From Veillonella rogosae JCM 15642 (GTDB taxonomy: Bacteria > Bacillota > Negativicutes > Veillonellales > Veillonellaceae), in the NCBI RefSeq assembly GCF_002959775.1, contig NZ_PPCX01000002.1:248001-312000 (forward strand): a DNA stretch of 64,000 nucleotides. Reading direction: 5' to 3'. The notes beneath the pieces were generated by a model. That model had not been told where the DNA came from. It searched no databases and worked only from the letters and a program-made list of their open reading frames with translations. A program made the position numbers and the translations under genes. Positions 56,379 to 64,000 of the stretch are shown in pieces. How positions within the stretch are numbered: the first letter of the stretch is position 1; each line of letters starts with the position of its first letter.

Positions 56379-57261
56379 GTTCGGATAACATACCAGATTT
56401 ATTGCGCCAATCCTTTTTAACTTTAACCCAAAGATCTAAGTATACCTTTGTAGCTAATAACTTTTGAATATCTGCACGCGCCTCGGCACCAAGTTGTTTC
56501 AATAGAGTGCCTTTTTTACCGATGATAATACCCTTTTGAGAGTCTCGTTCGCAATAAATGGTAGCGCGAATATAGGTCGTACCATCATCGCGAGTTTTCA
56601 TTTCATCTACGTCTACCGCGATAGCATGAGGAATTTCATCACGAGTAGCTAATAAGATTTTTTCCCGTACGATATCGGAAATGATAAGGCGTTCTGGTTG
56701 GTCTGTAATCATGTCCTCTGGGAAGTATTGAGGACCTTCAGGTAATGTTTCTTCCAGTACCTTGAGAATCTCTGGTAAGTTCTCTTTATCTTTTGCAGAA
56801 ATTGGTATAACACCAGCAAATGGATAAGCATTTTGATAAGACACGATGGCTTCTAAGAGCTCTTCTTTTTTAAGAGTATCGATCTTGTTAACTACCAAGA
56901 ATACAGGAACTTTTACGCGTTGTAATTGTTCAATAATAAAGTTATCCCCAGGACCGCGTTTTTCATTGCCTGATACTACAAATAAAACGGCTTCCGTTTC
57001 TTTTAAGGACTCGATAGCTGCATCTACCATGAATTCACCTAATTTATGTTTTGGTTTGTGAACGCCTGGTGTATCCATAAATACGATTTGTTTTGCTTCG
57101 TCTGTATATACGCAGATGATACGGTTACGAGTTGTTTGAGCCTTATCGGATACGATAGCGATTTTATCACCAATAAGAGCATTAATTAAGGTAGATTTAC
57201 CAACATTTGGTCGACCTACAACGGCTACAAAGCCAGATTTGAAATGTTCGTTGTTATTCAT
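56362..57261 (-). CDS. era: GTPase Era
   Basis: 299 residues, usual Era length. It binds 16S rRNA and assists 30S assembly. G1 [15 protein letters not shown]3 [15 protein letters not shown]4 VVNKIDTL, and a C-terminal KH domain ([19 protein letters not shown]). The ATG at 57261 overlaps the ybeY stop by 8 bases; the frame continues 13 codons further into ybeY but that extension is not family-like. Downstream of phoH and ybeY, the conserved bacterial order. Confidence 0.96.
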   Translation of the reverse strand: MNNNEHFKSGFVAVVGRPNVGKSTLINALIGDKIAIVSDKAQTTRNRIICVYTDEAKQIVFMDTPGVHKPKHKLGEFMVDAAIESLKETEAVLFVVSGNEKRGPGDNFIIEQLQRVKVPVFLVVNKIDTLKKEELLEAIVSYQNAYPFAGVIPISAKDKENLPEILKVLEETLPEGPQYFPEDMITDQPERLIISDIVREKILLATRDEIPHAIAVDVDEMKTRDDGTTYIRATIYCERDSQKGIIIGKKGTLLKQLGAEARADIQKLLATKVYLDLWVKVKKDWRNKSGMLSELGYRK

Positions 57262-57730
57262 TATATGGTGCATCCTCCCGCACATAACCAAGATTGCCAA
57301 GGATAAACTCTTCCTCTGTACGCATCTCTTTTTTATCTTCGTCGTTCATATGGTCATAGCCTAAAATATGCAAACAACTATGCGTCGTTAAGTACGCTAA
57401 TTCGCGTTCAAAACTATGTCCATATTCAATAGCCTGCTCACGAGTGCGCTCTAAGGAAATAATCATATCACCTAGTAAATGATGTTCCTCTTCACTGCCT
57501 TCGTAATCGTCCCCTTCATTAAGTGCAAAGGACAATACATCTGTAGGTCTATCGATACCGCGATATTCTTTATTAAGCTCGTGAATCTTTGCATTATCAC
57601 ACAGCAAAATACTCATTTCATCTTCTTCAAGACCGTATACGCGACTTACTTCGTCACAAACCTTACGGATAATGGCCTCTATATTAAAATCCTCTTGAAT
57701 TCCTTCATCATAGCTAATATGTATGTACAT
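57254..57730 (-). CDS. ybeY: endoribonuclease YbeY
   Basis: 158 residues. YbeY is a zinc-dependent RNase in 16S rRNA maturation and ribosome quality control. The H-x3-H-x5-H metal motif is clear in [15 protein letters not shown], preceded by [13 protein letters not shown]. Start follows AAGGGTAAGT, three bases after the phoH stop. Its end overlaps era. Confidence 0.96.
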   Translation of the reverse strand: MYIHISYDEGIQEDFNIEAIIRKVCDEVSRVYGLEEDEMSILLCDNAKIHELNKEYRGIDRPTDVLSFALNEGDDYEGSEEEHHLLGDMIISLERTREQAIEYGHSFERELAYLTTHSCLHILGYDHMNDEDKKEMRTEEEFILGNLGYVREDAPYNE

Positions 57731-57732
57731 AC

Positions 57733-58746
57733 TTACCCTTTCGCTACATTCTCTGCAGATGCATCAGACGTCGTTGTAGTATCACCTGCTAATTTACGCT
57801 CATGGTACGCATCGTAAGCTTTTACAATGCGACCTACTAAATCATGACGTACAACGTCTTGATCGCTAAAGTAAACCATATTAATGCCCGATACATGTCG
57901 CAATACCTTTTCAGCCTCACCGAGACCTGATACGACACGTGGCGGCAAGTCAATTTGCGTTTTATCGCCGTTTACAACCATTTTAGAGTTGTTTCCTAAA
58001 CGAGTTAGGAACATTTTCATCTGTTCAGCCGTCGTATTTTGCGCCTCGTCAAGAATAACAAAGGCATTTTCTAAAGTGCGACCACGCATGTACGCTAGTG
58101 GTGCTACCTCGATAGTACCGCGCTCCATAAAGCGTTGTACTTGCTCGATGCCAAACATTTCATGTAATGCATCATAAAGAGGTCTTAAATATGGATCTAC
58201 TTTATCTTGTAATTCGCCAGGTAAGAAACCTAAGCGCTCTCCAGCCTCTACAGCAGGACGAGTTAAAATGATTTTATCTACATTACGGTTCTTCAAGTAG
58301 AACGCTGCCAAAGCTACTGCTAAAAAGGTTTTACCTGTACCTGCAGGGCCAATACCAAAGGTAATAGTATTTTTACGAATGCTATCTACATAGTACTTCT
58401 GACCTTCCGTTTTAGGCGTAATATTTTTACCCCGCATATTAACGGATAGCGTATCTTCGAACATATTATGTACAGCATCGGCCTTGCCATTAGCCACAAG
58501 TTTAGCGGCAATGCGCACTTGAGACTCCGTAATAGTACTGCCTTCACGATAGAGGAATACTAATTCTTCAAGAGTGCGATAGAGGGCATTAACATTCTCC
58601 TCATCCCCCTTGATGACTACTGTATCTCCACGAGCTACTACATCAGCAGAGATAACCTCAAGCATCATATGTAAATAACGATTATGTTGACCTAGTATGG
58701 ATTGTGCTAGGTCATATGTAGGAAATGTAAATACTTGTTCGCTCAT
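57733..58746 (-). CDS. PhoH family ATPase (YbeZ-like)
   Basis: 337 residues. Walker A GPAGTGKT at 133-140 and Walker B VILDEAQN near 230 define the PhoH ATPase; an N-terminal KH-like stretch ([22 protein letters not shown]) is seen in this branch. It is a likely RNA-related partner of YbeY, encoded next to it. ATG follows AGGAGGTTGT. Confidence 0.93.
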   Translation of the reverse strand: MSEQVFTFPTYDLAQSILGQHNRYLHMMLEVISADVVARGDTVVIKGDEENVNALYRTLEELVFLYREGSTITESQVRIAAKLVANGKADAVHNMFEDTLSVNMRGKNITPKTEGQKYYVDSIRKNTITFGIGPAGTGKTFLAVALAAFYLKNRNVDKIILTRPAVEAGERLGFLPGELQDKVDPYLRPLYDALHEMFGIEQVQRFMERGTIEVAPLAYMRGRTLENAFVILDEAQNTTAEQMKMFLTRLGNNSKMVVNGDKTQIDLPPRVVSGLGEAEKVLRHVSGINMVYFSDQDVVRHDLVGRIVKAYDAYHERKLAGDTTTTSDASAENVAKG

Positions 58747-58754
58747 ACAACCTC

Positions 58755-59720
58755 CTAGTCTATAAACTTACGAACCGCTTTACCATTGAGGTAATCACAA
58801 AGATCCCCTTGATGTGCATCTAGTTCGTCTAACTTATCATCAATTAAATCTTGTACGCGCCACCAGCCCATAGACCAATTTGTAAAGAGTGTATTATCTT
58901 CAGGCGCTCGCCCAACAAGACGCTGCAATACAATGTCAGGGTGTAAATGACGGACAAAGTTGACTACGCGGTCAGCATATTCTTCTGCACTGATTAAGGT
59001 GAACTGACCTTCTTGGTACCACTTGGCCATCAATGTATTTTTAACGATATATAAGGCATGTAATTTAACTTGATCCACACCGAGGGCTGATAAGATACGG
59101 GCCCCTTCGATTGTATCTTTCATAGTATCCCATGGAAGATTTACTATCATATGGGTTGTTACATTAAATCCGTATCTCTTAATCCGCAATACAGCATCAA
59201 TAAACTGGGCTAAATCATGGCCTCGATTAATTTTCTCTAATGTATCATAATTGACCGTTTGTAGACCTAATTCAATATAGATATCCTTTTGAAAGCGATC
59301 TCTTATATCTGCCAATATGTCTAGATATTCATCGGCAATACAATCTGGTCTCGTTGCAATGGCGATACCTACGGCCTCGTCGATGCAACCTTGTTCCATA
59401 TAGCTTTTAAAATCATCAAGACTCAAGTAGGTATTACTAAAGTTTTGATAATAAGGTATGAATTTTTTTGCTTTGTATTTAGGGCCTATGTGAGCAATGT
59501 TTTCCTCGAGTTGCATATGCACTGTCATCCACGCAGGCCGATTTTCATAACCGGCACCAATTTCACCACAGAAGGTACAGCCCCCTACACCGGCTGAACC
59601 ATCTCGATTAGGACAAGTTAGCGGCAACGCCACAGGTAATTTATAAACCTTTTCCCCATAGGTTTCTTTATAATATTTAGATACCATGCGGTATCGTTTT
59701 GGTCTCGTTGTATCGGTCAT
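58755..59720 (-). CDS. radical SAM protein, TIGR01212/YhcC family
   Basis: 321 residues. The cluster cysteines are in LTCPNRDGSAGVGGCTFCG (about 35-53), giving C-x11-C-x2-C rather than the classical C-x3-C-x2-C, as is usual for YhcC. TIM-barrel blocks IATRPDC, IELGLQTVN and THMIVNLPWDT follow. Reaction unknown. Start follows AGGAGTGTT. It precedes phoH-ybeY-era, 8 bases before phoH, and follows an AT-rich hairpin. Confidence 0.9.
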   Translation of the reverse strand: MTDTTRPKRYRMVSKYYKETYGEKVYKLPVALPLTCPNRDGSAGVGGCTFCGEIGAGYENRPAWMTVHMQLEENIAHIGPKYKAKKFIPYYQNFSNTYLSLDDFKSYMEQGCIDEAVGIAIATRPDCIADEYLDILADIRDRFQKDIYIELGLQTVNYDTLEKINRGHDLAQFIDAVLRIKRYGFNVTTHMIVNLPWDTMKDTIEGARILSALGVDQVKLHALYIVKNTLMAKWYQEGQFTLISAEEYADRVVNFVRHLHPDIVLQRLVGRAPEDNTLFTNWSMGWWRVQDLIDDKLDELDAHQGDLCDYLNGKAVRKFID

Positions 59721-59750
59721 AACACTCCTATTTAACTAACCAATTATCGC

Positions 59751-59793
59751 TTGTTAATAATATAAAAATTTACTATTTTTATATTATTAACAA
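59751..59793. repeat. perfect 18-bp A/T-rich inverted repeat
   Basis: 59751-59768 and 59776-59793 are exact reverse complements around the loop TTTACTA. Thirty-two of 36 arm positions are A or T. It spans the stop codon of the upstream gene and the gap before the YhcC gene, and lacks the GC stem of the other terminators in the window. Confidence 0.9.
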
Positions 59794-61625
59794 GCCTCTA
59801 TTTCAGGACGTATAAAAGGTTTTACCTCTTTATTAACGTCAATAACTACTGTAAATGGTGTATTAGGTACATTTTCTATACCTAATACATATGCCGTGTC
59901 CTTAGACATAGGCATTTCCACGTACTGTTGGCGAATTTTGCGCCATTCTTTGAAGGTATAGTTTGGAATATACTGAGATGCAATCTCTTCGTTGCGCCAG
60001 AATGATTCCCCTTCTTGTAAAAGTTCTTTTGTCTGCTTCGGCAAACCAACGGCTTCGCTGCGAACCTTACCACGATAACTTACAAGGGTATCGTATTGTA
60101 GTAATTCAGCGGCCACATTGTCCCCCTTAAACAAGAAGAAATTATATAAGAACTCGATTTGATCAATGTCTTTTAAATTAACCTTATGATGACCAGCATC
60201 AAGCCAAGCCTGTGTCATTTCACAGAAATAAGAAAAGGCATCTTTTTTAGGTTTCACTTTAGAAGGATCATACTTTTTCATAGGTGGTATATGATTTGTT
60301 GCTGTATCCTCACCAGTTATAGATGTATCAGTATGTTCCTTTATGAGCTTGCTACCAATATAGCCAAAGACGGTTCTAAAACGCTCACTATTATAGAAGC
60401 GTTCAAATACATCTTCAAAGTGCTTTAAGAAGCGTATATCTTTATAAGGTAATACATGAGTGGTTAGAACCTCATATGGCGCTAAAGGATCACTAATATA
60501 TTGGTATTCCTCCATGCGGCGTACACCAGATCCTTTTAGTAATTTCAAGAATCCTATTTGCAGCGCATGAGGTTGTAAACTAAATAAATCATTGAAGGAT
60601 AATCCAAATCGCGCTTTATTTTCGTAAGGTAAGCCTACAATTAGATCCATATGTACATGTGTGCGGCCCGCCTCAATAATAGGACGAATTGCCTTTTGAA
60701 TGTACGGCCAATCGTTATATCGGTTAATAGCATCTAAGGTTTTCTTATGTGTACTTTGTACACCCACTTCGATTTGAATACGCCCTGGTGGGGTTTCACA
60801 GAGAATATTTGTTTCCCATTCCGTCATGAGCTCAGGTTCCATTTCTAAATGGAAGTTAGTCTCTGTATGAGCATCACGCATAAATTCCATCAACGGACGA
60901 TGATGATGTGGTGCACAATTAAAAGTGCGATCTACAAATTTAACTTGCTTTACCTTATGGTCGATAAACCATTGTAACTCTTTTAATGTTCTTTCTTGTG
61001 GAAAGAATCGAACCGTATTCTTGTTACCAGATAAACAATACTGACAGGAGAATGGACATCCTCGAGAGGATTCATAGTAGATAATTTTATGTTCTAAATC
61101 GACCATATCCTCTTCCACGTATGGGAATGGTATAGTACTTAGATCCTTGACCTCTACTGTCTCAGTAGAGCCCATAAGTTGGCCCGAAATATGGCGGCCA
61201 CGAACGCCAGCAATTTCCTCTGTAAGGCCATCCTTGCCATTTGTTAAGGCGTGAATAAGTTGATAAAAGGCTTCTTCTCCTTCGCCTTGTACAACATAGT
61301 CTACAGCATGGCAACGATTTAGAATTTCATCGGCAGTGAAAGATACCTCTGGACCGCCTAAGATAATTTTAATATCTGGTCGAACTGCTTTTACCATGTC
61401 CACTACATGTAAGGTCATTTCAATATTCCAAATATAGCAAGCAAAGCCCAATACATCTATATTACGCTCTGTAATATCGCTAAGAATATGTAAAACAGGC
61501 ATATTAATAGTATATTCTACTATATCGTATGCCTGTCCGTGAGCCTGCCCATAAGCTTTGAGATAACGCAAAGCCAGGGAGGAATGTATAAATTTTGAGT
61601 TTAATGTGGATAAAACTACGTTCAT
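59787..61625 (-). CDS. B12-binding-type radical SAM protein (DUF4080)
   Basis: 612 residues. An N-terminal Rossmann-like cobalamin-binding-type domain (about 1-140) lacks the full DxHxxG motif; then comes a radical SAM site C190-x3-C194-x2-C197 (CPFSCQYC), barrel strands (VKFVDRTFNCAP, IQIEVGVQST, MDLIVGLPYE) and the DUF4080 C-terminus. It probably performs radical chemistry on an unknown substrate. It stands alone before the YhcC-type gene. The family is widespread in Firmicutes and has no settled function. Confidence 0.88.
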   Translation of the reverse strand: MNVVLSTLNSKFIHSSLALRYLKAYGQAHGQAYDIVEYTINMPVLHILSDITERNIDVLGFACYIWNIEMTLHVVDMVKAVRPDIKIILGGPEVSFTADEILNRCHAVDYVVQGEGEEAFYQLIHALTNGKDGLTEEIAGVRGRHISGQLMGSTETVEVKDLSTIPFPYVEEDMVDLEHKIIYYESSRGCPFSCQYCLSGNKNTVRFFPQERTLKELQWFIDHKVKQVKFVDRTFNCAPHHHRPLMEFMRDAHTETNFHLEMEPELMTEWETNILCETPPGRIQIEVGVQSTHKKTLDAINRYNDWPYIQKAIRPIIEAGRTHVHMDLIVGLPYENKARFGLSFNDLFSLQPHALQIGFLKLLKGSGVRRMEEYQYISDPLAPYEVLTTHVLPYKDIRFLKHFEDVFERFYNSERFRTVFGYIGSKLIKEHTDTSITGEDTATNHIPPMKKYDPSKVKPKKDAFSYFCEMTQAWLDAGHHKVNLKDIDQIEFLYNFFLFKGDNVAAELLQYDTLVSYRGKVRSEAVGLPKQTKELLQEGESFWRNEEIASQYIPNYTFKEWRKIRQQYVEMPMSKDTAYVLGIENVPNTPFTVVIDVNKEVKPFIRPEIEAC

Positions 61626-61688
61626 ATGTCCCCTTTAAATCATCGAATGGCTCAGCCACCGTCTAGTCATAATATATGTATTATACCA

Positions 61689-62105
61689 TTAAAAGAGGCC
61701 AAAGATAAAGGAAACAATAGCACCCACTAAAATGACAACACCGACTACGGATAGGATGATGCCTCCAAAGAAAACTACTGCCGCTAATACAACGGCTAAA
61801 ATGATAATCAGAATGATGCGACTAAGCCAGCTTGTACTATTAAAGCTATACACCTTAACTTGCGGCCCATATTGATTATATTGTTCGTACCGTTGACGCT
61901 CTTCATCCATGTAAGTTGGCGTTGAATCAACGTGTACAGAATCACCTACCTCTTCGATAGTTACCCCATCAAAGTCTCGGCGTTCATCATCAGATAGTAC
62001 TCGTGTGTTAGGCTCTGCAGAACGAGCATTACTACCAAAGCTATCGCTACGTTCATTACTTCTATATGTATTTTGATTGTTATTTGTATTGTGTTGATCA
62101 GACAT
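61689..62105 (-). CDS. membrane protein with disordered N-terminus, unknown
   Basis: 138 residues from the ATG at 62105 (AGAGGAATTAACT before it). The first ~95 residues are polar and low-complexity (many Asn, Ser, Arg and Asp); the last ~40 form two hydrophobic helices (IILIIILAVVLAAVVFFGGI and VVGVVILVGAIVSFIFG). Likely a small inner-membrane protein with a cytosolic or periplasmic tail. No family recognised. Confidence 0.65.
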   Translation of the reverse strand: MSDQHNTNNNQNTYRSNERSDSFGSNARSAEPNTRVLSDDERRDFDGVTIEEVGDSVHVDSTPTYMDEERQRYEQYNQYGPQVKVYSFNSTSWLSRIILIIILAVVLAAVVFFGGIILSVVGVVILVGAIVSFIFGLF

Positions 62106-62191
62106 AGTTAATTCCTCTATATGACCAAAATAATAATTAATTTTATACAACCTATTATATCATATTTTAGCGAGAAAAATGCAAATAAATA

Positions 62192-62227
62192 TCCCCTATA
62201 GATATAAATTCATATATCTATAGGGGA
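62192..62227 (-). terminator. terminator after gatB
   Basis: Perfect 15-bp stem (62192-62206 with 62213-62227), 6-base loop, followed on the minus strand by TATTTATTTG. Confidence 0.88.
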
Positions 62228-62274
62228 CGTATTGTATTGGTATTGTTTGTAGCTAATGTATGCTAACGCACAGA

Positions 62275-63723
62275 TTAGTCATTCAAGAATTTTTGAAGTA
62301 ATTCATTAACCATACCAGGGTTAGCACGGCCTTTAGATTCCTTCATAACTTGACCAACTAAGAAGCCAATAGCCTTGCCATTACCACTCTTGAAGTCTGC
62401 CACTGGTTGTGGATTGTTAGCGATAACTTGCTTAACGATTTCTTCAATAGCGCCTGTATCTGTAATTTGAACAAGACCTTCTTCTTTTACGATAGTATCT
62501 GCATCCTTACCGGATTCCCACATGGATACAATAACTTTTTTCGCAATTTTACCGGAAATAGTACCTTTATCGATAAGGGCAATCATACCGGCTAAGTTTT
62601 CAGGGCTTACTTTAGATTCAGCAAATGTTAAGCCATTTTCATTGATCATCTTGGACAAGTCACCAAGCATCCAGTTAGCAACCGTTTTAGGATCTGCACC
62701 AGCTTTTACAGTTGCATCTAAGAAGTCTGCCGTCTTACGAGCTACTGTAAGGATCGTTGCATCTTCACGAGGCAAGCCGTATTCAGATACAAAGCGTGCA
62801 ATTTTAGCATCTTGTAATTCTGGTAATGCACGGCGTTCTTCTTCAATTTTTTCGTCTGTAATTACGATTGGTACCAAATCTGGTTCTGGGAAGTAGCGGT
62901 AATCGTTTTCTGCGTCTTTTTTACGCATACCAAGAGTAATGCCTTGAGCATCATCCCATGTACGAGTTTCTTGGTCTACTTTACCACCAGCTTCGATTAA
63001 TTTTGCTTGACGCAATGCTTCGTACTCGATAGCTTTTTGGATACCAGTTAAGGAGTTAACGTTTTTAGTTTCTGTACGTGTACCGAACTCTGTAGTACCA
63101 CGAAGGCGTACGGATACGTTACAGTCACAACGCAAAGAACCTTCTTCCATACGACCGTCAGATACTTCTAAATATTGCAAAATAGAACGTAACTTTTCAA
63201 CGTATGCTCTCGCCTCTGCACCGGAACGAATATCTGGTTCAGATACGATTTCAAGAAGAGGTACACCAGTACGGTTGTAGTCAACATTAGAAGATTTGGA
63301 ATCGGAAATAGTGTTGCCACTATGAACGAGCTTACCTGCATCTTCTTCCATATGAATACGCGTAATACCAATGCGTTTAGTTTCACCATTTACTTCGATG
63401 TCTAAGTGACCATTCAAGCAAATTGGCAAATCATATTGAGATGTTTGATAGTTTTTAGGCAAATCAGGATAGTAGTAGTTTTTACGGTCAAATTTGTTAA
63501 AGTTAAGGATTTCGCAGTTCAATGCTAAACCTACTTTAATAGCAAATTCTACTACTTGTTTATTTAACACAGGCATCGCACCAGGCAAGCCAAGGCACAC
63601 TGGGCATACATGTGTATTTTGATCGCCGCCGAATTCAGTGGTACAACCACAGAAGATTTTAGACTTCGTCTTAAGCTCTGTATGAACCTCTAAACCAACG
63701 ACTGTTTCGTATTTACTACTCAT
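62275..63723 (-). CDS. gatB: aspartyl/glutamyl-tRNA amidotransferase subunit B
   Basis: 482 residues. GatB with GatA and GatC converts Glu-tRNA-Gln (and Asp-tRNA-Asn) to the amide form. Diagnostic blocks: [42 protein letters not shown], the [20 protein letters not shown] tRNA/kinase pocket, and the C-terminal YqeY/tail region. ATG overlaps the gatA stop (ATGA), after GGGGAGGTTTCTCT. Confidence 0.97.
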   Translation of the reverse strand: MSSKYETVVGLEVHTELKTKSKIFCGCTTEFGGDQNTHVCPVCLGLPGAMPVLNKQVVEFAIKVGLALNCEILNFNKFDRKNYYYPDLPKNYQTSQYDLPICLNGHLDIEVNGETKRIGITRIHMEEDAGKLVHSGNTISDSKSSNVDYNRTGVPLLEIVSEPDIRSGAEARAYVEKLRSILQYLEVSDGRMEEGSLRCDCNVSVRLRGTTEFGTRTETKNVNSLTGIQKAIEYEALRQAKLIEAGGKVDQETRTWDDAQGITLGMRKKDAENDYRYFPEPDLVPIVITDEKIEEERRALPELQDAKIARFVSEYGLPREDATILTVARKTADFLDATVKAGADPKTVANWMLGDLSKMINENGLTFAESKVSPENLAGMIALIDKGTISGKIAKKVIVSMWESGKDADTIVKEEGLVQITDTGAIEEIVKQVIANNPQPVADFKSGNGKAIGFLVGQVMKESKGRANPGMVNELLQKFLND

Positions 63724-64000
63724 AGAGAAACCTCCCCAGTTGGTGCTACTAATTGACAGTCTGGACGCGCTTGTTCAAATGTGAAAGCCGCACGTAACAA
63801 TGTTTCTTCACCCATGGCAGGACCAAGCAATTGCATACCGATTGGCAAATTGCTGCTGCTCATACCTGCTGGAATGCTGATACCTGGGATACCTGCAAGG
63901 TTAGCTGGTACTGTACAGATATCTTCTAAGTACATCGCTAATGGATCATTTGCTTTTTCACCAAATTTATAAGACGTATTAGGTGCAGTTGGTGTTAAGA
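63720..64000 (-). CDS. gatA: aspartyl/glutamyl-tRNA amidotransferase subunit A, 5' part outside window
   Basis: The frame stays open to the right edge, so only the C-terminal ~93 codons are seen: [58 protein letters not shown]. These match the end of the amidase-signature subunit GatA. It precedes gatB with a 4-base overlap. Confidence 0.95.
   Translation of the reverse strand, partial: LTPTAPNTSYKFGEKANDPLAMYLEDICTVPANLAGIPGISIPAGMSSSNLPIGMQLLGPAMGEETLLRAAFTFEQARPDCQLVAPTGEVSL

Noticed and set aside
57479-57817. Plus-strand frame over ybeY and phoH
   Set aside because: Crosses two conserved genes on the opposite strand; no ribosome binding site.

Overview
The window is a low-GC, Firmicutes-type chromosome segment that I place, by recall of protein sequences and gene order, in the Negativicutes and most probably in Veillonella. 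What the sequence shows directly: PolC-type replicase, T-box and FMN riboswitch leaders, intrinsic terminators, strong AGGAGG-type ribosome binding sites, and the blocks dprA-topA-trmFO, rplS-rbgA-rnhB and phoH-ybeY-era. The genus is an inference without a database search. Almost every gene is on the minus strand; the plus-strand genes are a 49-codon small gene, a methyltransferase, poxB, an M29 aminopeptidase and lgt.

Layout. 1-5873: a WG-repeat-like lipoprotein cut by the window edge, a stand-alone small membrane protein, two tandem DUF4241 proteins behind a HAD hydrolase, a DUF1848 protein and a methyltransferase. 6133-11785: mtnP, mtnA, ahcY and mtaD, which process methylthioadenosine and S-adenosylhomocysteine, then hslO. 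11982-15819: ribD-ribE-ribBA-ribH under an FMN riboswitch with a clear promoter. 16062-19032: poxB and three small accessory genes. 19170-28627: comEA-comEC-holA-polC in tight succession, an aminopeptidase and a dCMP deaminase. 28704-33848: leuS, a secreted GH18 protein and lgt. 33979-43320: trmFO, topA, dprA, yifB/comM, yraN, rnhB, rbgA and rplS. 43452-47200: a MarR regulator and glyQS behind a glycine T-box.

47245-51408 is an AT-rich accessory island of about eleven small, mostly membrane-anchored proteins. It contains a three-copy paralogous family, a two-copy family in which one copy is frameshifted, and a degenerate coding remnant. I recognise none of these proteins; the island is the best candidate for something undescribed. 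51539-54122 is a probable import and hydrolysis operon (two membrane proteins and an M20 amidohydrolase). 54286-64000 returns to housekeeping genes: recO, a CorC-type protein, era, ybeY, phoH, two radical SAM proteins, a small membrane protein, gatB and the 3' end of gatA.

Main points for a second look: PolC has no inserted proofreading exonuclease, ComEC has lost the metal motifs of its C-terminal beta-lactamase-like domain, RecO lacks zinc cysteines, TopA has a long basic N-terminal extension and a 9-bp repeat tract in its tail, and several inverted or tandem repeats sit in intergenic regions. No tRNA, rRNA, CRISPR array, intact insertion sequence or prophage was seen.
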